DNA from: Mesorhizobium sp. M2D.F.Ca.ET.226.01.1.1
GTDB taxonomy: Bacteria; Pseudomonadota; Alphaproteobacteria; Rhizobiales; Rhizobiaceae
Direction: 5' to 3'
Length of the DNA stretch: 64,000 nt
Assembly (NCBI RefSeq): GCF_004022705.2
Contig: NZ_RZOY02000016.1
Span: forward strand, 1-64,000
Each line of letters starts with the position of its first letter. Position 1 is the stretch's first letter. The notes below the pieces were generated by a model. That model did not search any database. It was given only the letters and a program-made list of their open reading frames with translations, and was not told where the DNA came from. This document shows positions 60,787 to 64,000 of this stretch, in pieces. Both the position numbers and the translations under genes were made by a program.

Positions 60787-61707
60787 ATGCGCAACGTGAA
60801 GACAAACAGAATCCTCGTCCTGGGCGCTGGCGGCATGTTGGGAAATGCGGTCTTCCGCGCTTTCGCCGCCGACAATCGATTTGTAACGATTGGTACGCTC
60901 CGATCATCGGCCAAAGCACGCTATTTTCTGCCCGATGAGCATTGGATCCTAATACCCAATCTCGACGTTCGGAACGACGGAGATCTGGTGGCCCTATTTG
61001 CCGACACCAAACCGGATGTCGTAGTAAACTGTGTGGGCATCATTAAACAGCTTGACGCCTCCCGAAACCATCTCACGGCACTGTCAATCAACGCTTCTCT
61101 CCCTCACCGCCTGGCGCAACTTTGCCGCATGACCGGAGCCCGCTTAGTGCATGTGAGCACGGATTGTGTTTTTTCGGGCACGAAGGGCAACTACCTGGAA
61201 ACCGATTTTGCCGATGCAAACGATCTGTACGGAAGGACGAAGTTTCTAGGGGAGGTGGATTACCCGAATGCAGTGACACTCCGCACCTCAATCATCGGTC
61301 ACGAATTGGAGAGTTCGAAAAGTCTGGTTGACTGGTTTTTGAGCCAGAATGACCAAGTGAAAGGCTACAAGAACGCTGTGTTTTCAGGTTTGCCAGCGGT
61401 CGAACTGGCGCGGGTGATTAAAGAGCTTGTCGTGCCAAATGCCGAGTTGAGGGGTCTGTTTCACGTCTCAGCTGATCCCATTTCCAAATTCGATCTTCTC
61501 TCCTTGATCTCGAGGATCTACGGAAAAAAGATAGATATCGTCCCCGACACGACGGTCACTGTCGATCGATCCTTGAATTCGGACTTATTCAGGGGAGCGA
61601 CGGGATTTATACCGGATGCGTGGTCGATACTTATCTTGAAAATGTATGATAGCTATCTGGAATATAACAAGCTTAGTGCTCTGAAGGGGGCGCTAGCTCG
61701 TAGTTAG
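60787..61707 (+). CDS. RmlD-like SDR reductase of the L-amino-sugar pathway
   Basis: A 306-residue SDR enzyme with LGAGGMLGNAVF, NCVGIIKQLDASRNHLTALS, VHVSTDCVFSG and YxxxK in LYGRTKFLGE. It sits between the dehydratase and the 2-epimerase, the place of FnlB/WbjC/CapF. Those are longer (about 370 residues) with a C-terminal cupin domain that does C3 epimerisation. This one ends without it. It may resemble WbvR, which reduces the 4-keto sugar on the route to UDP-L-QuiNAc. Product inferred. Confidence 0.8.
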   Translation: MRNVKTNRILVLGAGGMLGNAVFRAFAADNRFVTIGTLRSSAKARYFLPDEHWILIPNLDVRNDGDLVALFADTKPDVVVNCVGIIKQLDASRNHLTALSINASLPHRLAQLCRMTGARLVHVSTDCVFSGTKGNYLETDFADANDLYGRTKFLGEVDYPNAVTLRTSIIGHELESSKSLVDWFLSQNDQVKGYKNAVFSGLPAVELARVIKELVVPNAELRGLFHVSADPISKFDLLSLISRIYGKKIDIVPDTTVTVDRSLNSDLFRGATGFIPDAWSILILKMYDSYLEYNKLSALKGALARS

Positions 61708-61790
61708 CAGATGCCGCTTTCGTCTGGAAATCTGAGTGCCTTGCAGCCCGATTAGCGCGCGGTTCCTTGCGGGGCAAGAATGTGGAGCGG

Positions 61791-62924
61791 ATGGTGAATA
61801 GTCTGAGGGTTATGACGATCGTCGGGACGCGCCCGGAGATCATCCGATTGTCGCGGGTAATCGACCGATTGGATCGATCGTGTGACCAATGCCTCGTGCA
61901 TACGGGCCAGAACTATGACTATGAATTGAACCAAATCTTTTTCGAGCAGCTTAAGATTCGTCCGCCGGATGTGTTTCTTGAAGCGTCAGAAAGCACGGCC
62001 GCCAAAACGATTGGACGTGTGATCGCGGCAACGGATCAGGTGCTTCGCGAACGACGCCCTGAGGCGGTTTTGCTACTTGGGGATACCAACAGCTGCCTCG
62101 CGGCAATAGCCGCGAAGCGGTTGAAGATACCTATTTTTCACATGGAGGCTGGCAATCGTTGTTTCGATTCGCGGGTTCCGGAGGAGATCAACCGCCGCAT
62201 AGTTGATCATGTCGCCGACATTCATCTGCCTTACAGCCAGATTGCGCGAAGCTATCTGCTGCGAGAAGGGATTGCGCCCGAACAGATCATCGTAACGGGC
62301 AGCCCGATGCGTGAGGTGCTCACCTACTATATGAACGAAATCAACAAGTCGGATGTTTTGGGTCGACTTTCTCTCGAGCAAGGGAAGTACTTCGTGATGA
62401 GTGCTCATCGCGAAGAAAACGTCGACGATCCGGACATAATGACCCGAATAGCTGGGATAGCCAATCGTTTAGCGCAGGATCATGACATTCCGGTAATTGT
62501 TTCGACCCACCCCCGCACCCGGTCGCGGCTGGACTCCCTGAACATCGAAATGAACCCCAGGATCCAGTTCATGAAGCCTTTCGGCTTCTTGGATTATGTG
62601 CACCTGCAGATGAATGCGAAAGCGGTTCTGTCCGACAGCGGTACGATCACGGAGGAGTCCTCCATCTTGAACTTTCCGGCGCTTACCTTGCGCGAAACCC
62701 ATGAGCGTCCCGAAGGAATGGAGGAGGGGGCGGTGATGATGGTGGGCTTGGACGTGGACCGGGTCTGCCAGGGCCTTGCGATCCTGGAAAGCCAGCCCCG
62801 AGGGGCAGAGCGCGGGCTTCGTTTGGTTGCCGACTACGACGTACCCAATGTCAGCGAAAAGGTGGTTCGCATAATCCATAGCTATACCGATTATGTGAAC
62901 CGCGTCGTATGGAAGAAGCACTGA
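61791..62924 (+). CDS. UDP-N-acetylhexosamine 2-epimerase (FnlC/WbjD/CapG type)
   Basis: A 377-residue enzyme from ATG 61791 with GAGCGG upstream; a TTG at 61767 extends the frame. It shows VMTIVGTRPEIIRLSRVID, HTGQNYDYELNQIFFEQL, HMEAGNRCFDSRVPEEINRR and SDSGTITEESSILNFPALTL. It belongs to the WecB superfamily, closest in pattern to the epimerases that finish UDP-L-FucNAc or UDP-L-QuiNAc. It follows the dehydratase and reductase genes. Confidence 0.9.
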   Translation: MVNSLRVMTIVGTRPEIIRLSRVIDRLDRSCDQCLVHTGQNYDYELNQIFFEQLKIRPPDVFLEASESTAAKTIGRVIAATDQVLRERRPEAVLLLGDTNSCLAAIAAKRLKIPIFHMEAGNRCFDSRVPEEINRRIVDHVADIHLPYSQIARSYLLREGIAPEQIIVTGSPMREVLTYYMNEINKSDVLGRLSLEQGKYFVMSAHREENVDDPDIMTRIAGIANRLAQDHDIPVIVSTHPRTRSRLDSLNIEMNPRIQFMKPFGFLDYVHLQMNAKAVLSDSGTITEESSILNFPALTLRETHERPEGMEEGAVMMVGLDVDRVCQGLAILESQPRGAERGLRLVADYDVPNVSEKVVRIIHSYTDYVNRVVWKKH

Positions 62925-62934
62925 GCGGCGGCAG

Positions 62935-64000
62935 ATGCGGATCGCTTTGATAGCGGACACTTTTCCGCCGCTGCGCACGTCGGGGGCAGTGCAACTGAGA
63001 GACCTCTCGCGGGAATTCGCGCGGCAAGGGCATCAGCTGACAGTGATGCTGCCAGCGGCCGAATTGGACCGCCCCTGGGCGATCGAAGACTTTGACGGAG
63101 TAACCGTGCTGCGCCTGCGAGCGCCGCCTACCAAGGAAATTGGTTATGTGAGGCGGACCTGGAACGAGTTCGTTATGCCTTTTGCCATGTTGCGCAATCT
63201 GCGCAAAAGCCCGCTGGCAGGACAGCGATGGGACGGGATCGTTTGGTATGCTCCCTCAATCTTCCATGGCCCCATGGTCAGCGCGCTAAAGCGCGAAAGC
63301 GGCTGCAAGGGGTATCTTATCATTCGTGACATCTTTCCCGAATGGGCCGTTGATATGGGTCTGATGGGCCGCGGTCTGCCGTACCGTTTCTTTGATGCCA
63401 TCGCGCGCTACCAATACTCGATTGCTGATGTGATCGGCGTCCAGACGCCAGGCAACCTGGCTTACTTCAATCGGTGGCGGCGGAGGTCGGGGCGTGTCCT
63501 TGAGGTGTTGCAGAACTGGCTGGACAAGCCTTCAAACGTGCGTTGTTCGATCCGTGTCAGCGAGACGCCCTTGGCCGGGCGCAAGCTGTTCGTGTACGCA
63601 GGCAACATGGGTGTGGCTCAAAGCGTCGGCATTGTATTGGACTTGGCGCAGAGAATGGCCTCCCGGACCGACGTGGGTTTCCTGCTGGTCGGTCGAGGCA
63701 GCGAGGCCCGAAGACTTAGAGAAAAAGCGCAAGCTCTCGGCCTCACCAACGTGGTCTTTTTCGACGAGATTGATCCCGACGAAATCCCGGACCTTTACGC
63801 ACAGTGCCGGATAGGAATCGTCTCGTTGGATCTCCGCCATAGGTCTCACAACATACCAGGCAAGTTCCTGACTTATATGCAAAGTGGCCTCCCTGCACTC
63901 GTGCGCTTGAACCCAGGCAACGACCTGGCCGAGTTGATCCGAAGCGAGCGGGTTGGCGAAGAGTGCCAGAGCGATCAGCTAGATGAACTGGTCGCGAAAG
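62935..64000 (+). CDS. WbuB-like glycosyltransferase (partial, runs off the window)
   Basis: The first 355 residues of a GT-B protein from ATG 62935, ten bases after the epimerase stop. It shows ADTFPPLRTSGAVQLRDLS, YLIIRDIFPEWAVDMGLMG, YAGNMGVAQSVGIVLDLAQR and NIPGKFLTYMQSGLPALV. WbuB of E. coli O26 and relatives is the L-FucNAc transferase encoded next to fnlABC. The same adjacency here suggests it transfers the L-amino sugar made by the preceding three genes. Confidence 0.87.
   Translation, partial: MRIALIADTFPPLRTSGAVQLRDLSREFARQGHQLTVMLPAAELDRPWAIEDFDGVTVLRLRAPPTKEIGYVRRTWNEFVMPFAMLRNLRKSPLAGQRWDGIVWYAPSIFHGPMVSALKRESGCKGYLIIRDIFPEWAVDMGLMGRGLPYRFFDAIARYQYSIADVIGVQTPGNLAYFNRWRRRSGRVLEVLQNWLDKPSNVRCSIRVSETPLAGRKLFVYAGNMGVAQSVGIVLDLAQRMASRTDVGFLLVGRGSEARRLREKAQALGLTNVVFFDEIDPDEIPDLYAQCRIGIVSLDLRHRSHNIPGKFLTYMQSGLPALVRLNPGNDLAELIRSERVGEECQSDQLDELVAK

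Overview
The window looks like the chromosome of a rhizobial alphaproteobacterium, most likely Mesorhizobium or a close relative. The evidence is a tuf gene followed by tRNA-Trp, a Rhizobiales-type porin, two MucR/Ros regulators, ExoX/SyrA-like exopolysaccharide repressors, and high-GC coding sequence with many short conserved rhizobial proteins of unknown function.

Layout. (1) 1-2742 is core sequence: the 3' end of tuf with a strong terminator, a duplicated ClpP-like periplasmic protein, a truncated haemoglobin and tRNA-Trp. (2) About 2743-44558 is a composite accessory region. It starts at the tRNA-Trp 3' end with a tyrosine integrase, a MOBQ-like oriT, a MobA/MobL relaxase, a VirD4/TraG-like coupling protein coupled to an M48 protease, and a second recombinase. 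No type IV secretion genes are visible, so the start reads as a mobilizable rather than self-transmissible element. Cargo and debris follow: a TIR-like protein, a large 22-residue-repeat secreted protein, an orphan sulfate-binding protein, an atypical prepilin, MucR regulators, a PAS-GGDEF-EAL protein, a porin, a PilZ protein, an Abi_C-like protein, a decayed parDE pair, a large ParB, a seven-gene operon of small exported proteins, a serine recombinase, a HEPN-like protein and a third integrase. It ends at a 3' half-copy of a tRNA-Arg(CCG). Several genes are frameshifted or truncated (DUF2958, DUF4189, parD, a three-frame remnant), as expected for island decay.

(3) 44559-46132 is a transition zone with an intact exoX/syrA-like gene, a frameshifted second one and a decayed glmS fragment. 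(4) 46150-64000 is a surface-polysaccharide locus: glmS, a NusG paralog, a polyprenyl-phosphate sugar transferase, a flippase, pseC-pseF-pseG-pseH-pseI for CMP-pseudaminic acid, a capsule-type (PF05159) glycosyltransferase, a GT4 glycosyltransferase, a CapE/FnlA dehydratase, an RmlD-like reductase, a UDP-sugar 2-epimerase and a WbuB-like glycosyltransferase cut by the window end.

How the parts fit. glmS supplies glucosamine-6-phosphate for UDP-GlcNAc. The CapE-RmlD-WecB trio should make a UDP-N-acetyl-6-deoxy-L-hexosamine (L-QuiNAc or L-FucNAc type), and the Pse genes make CMP-Pse. No pseB is present, and the CapE-type enzyme is known to form the same 4-keto intermediate, so one dehydratase may feed both branches. 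The NusG paralog and the ExoX-like proteins are candidate positive and negative controls of this locus.
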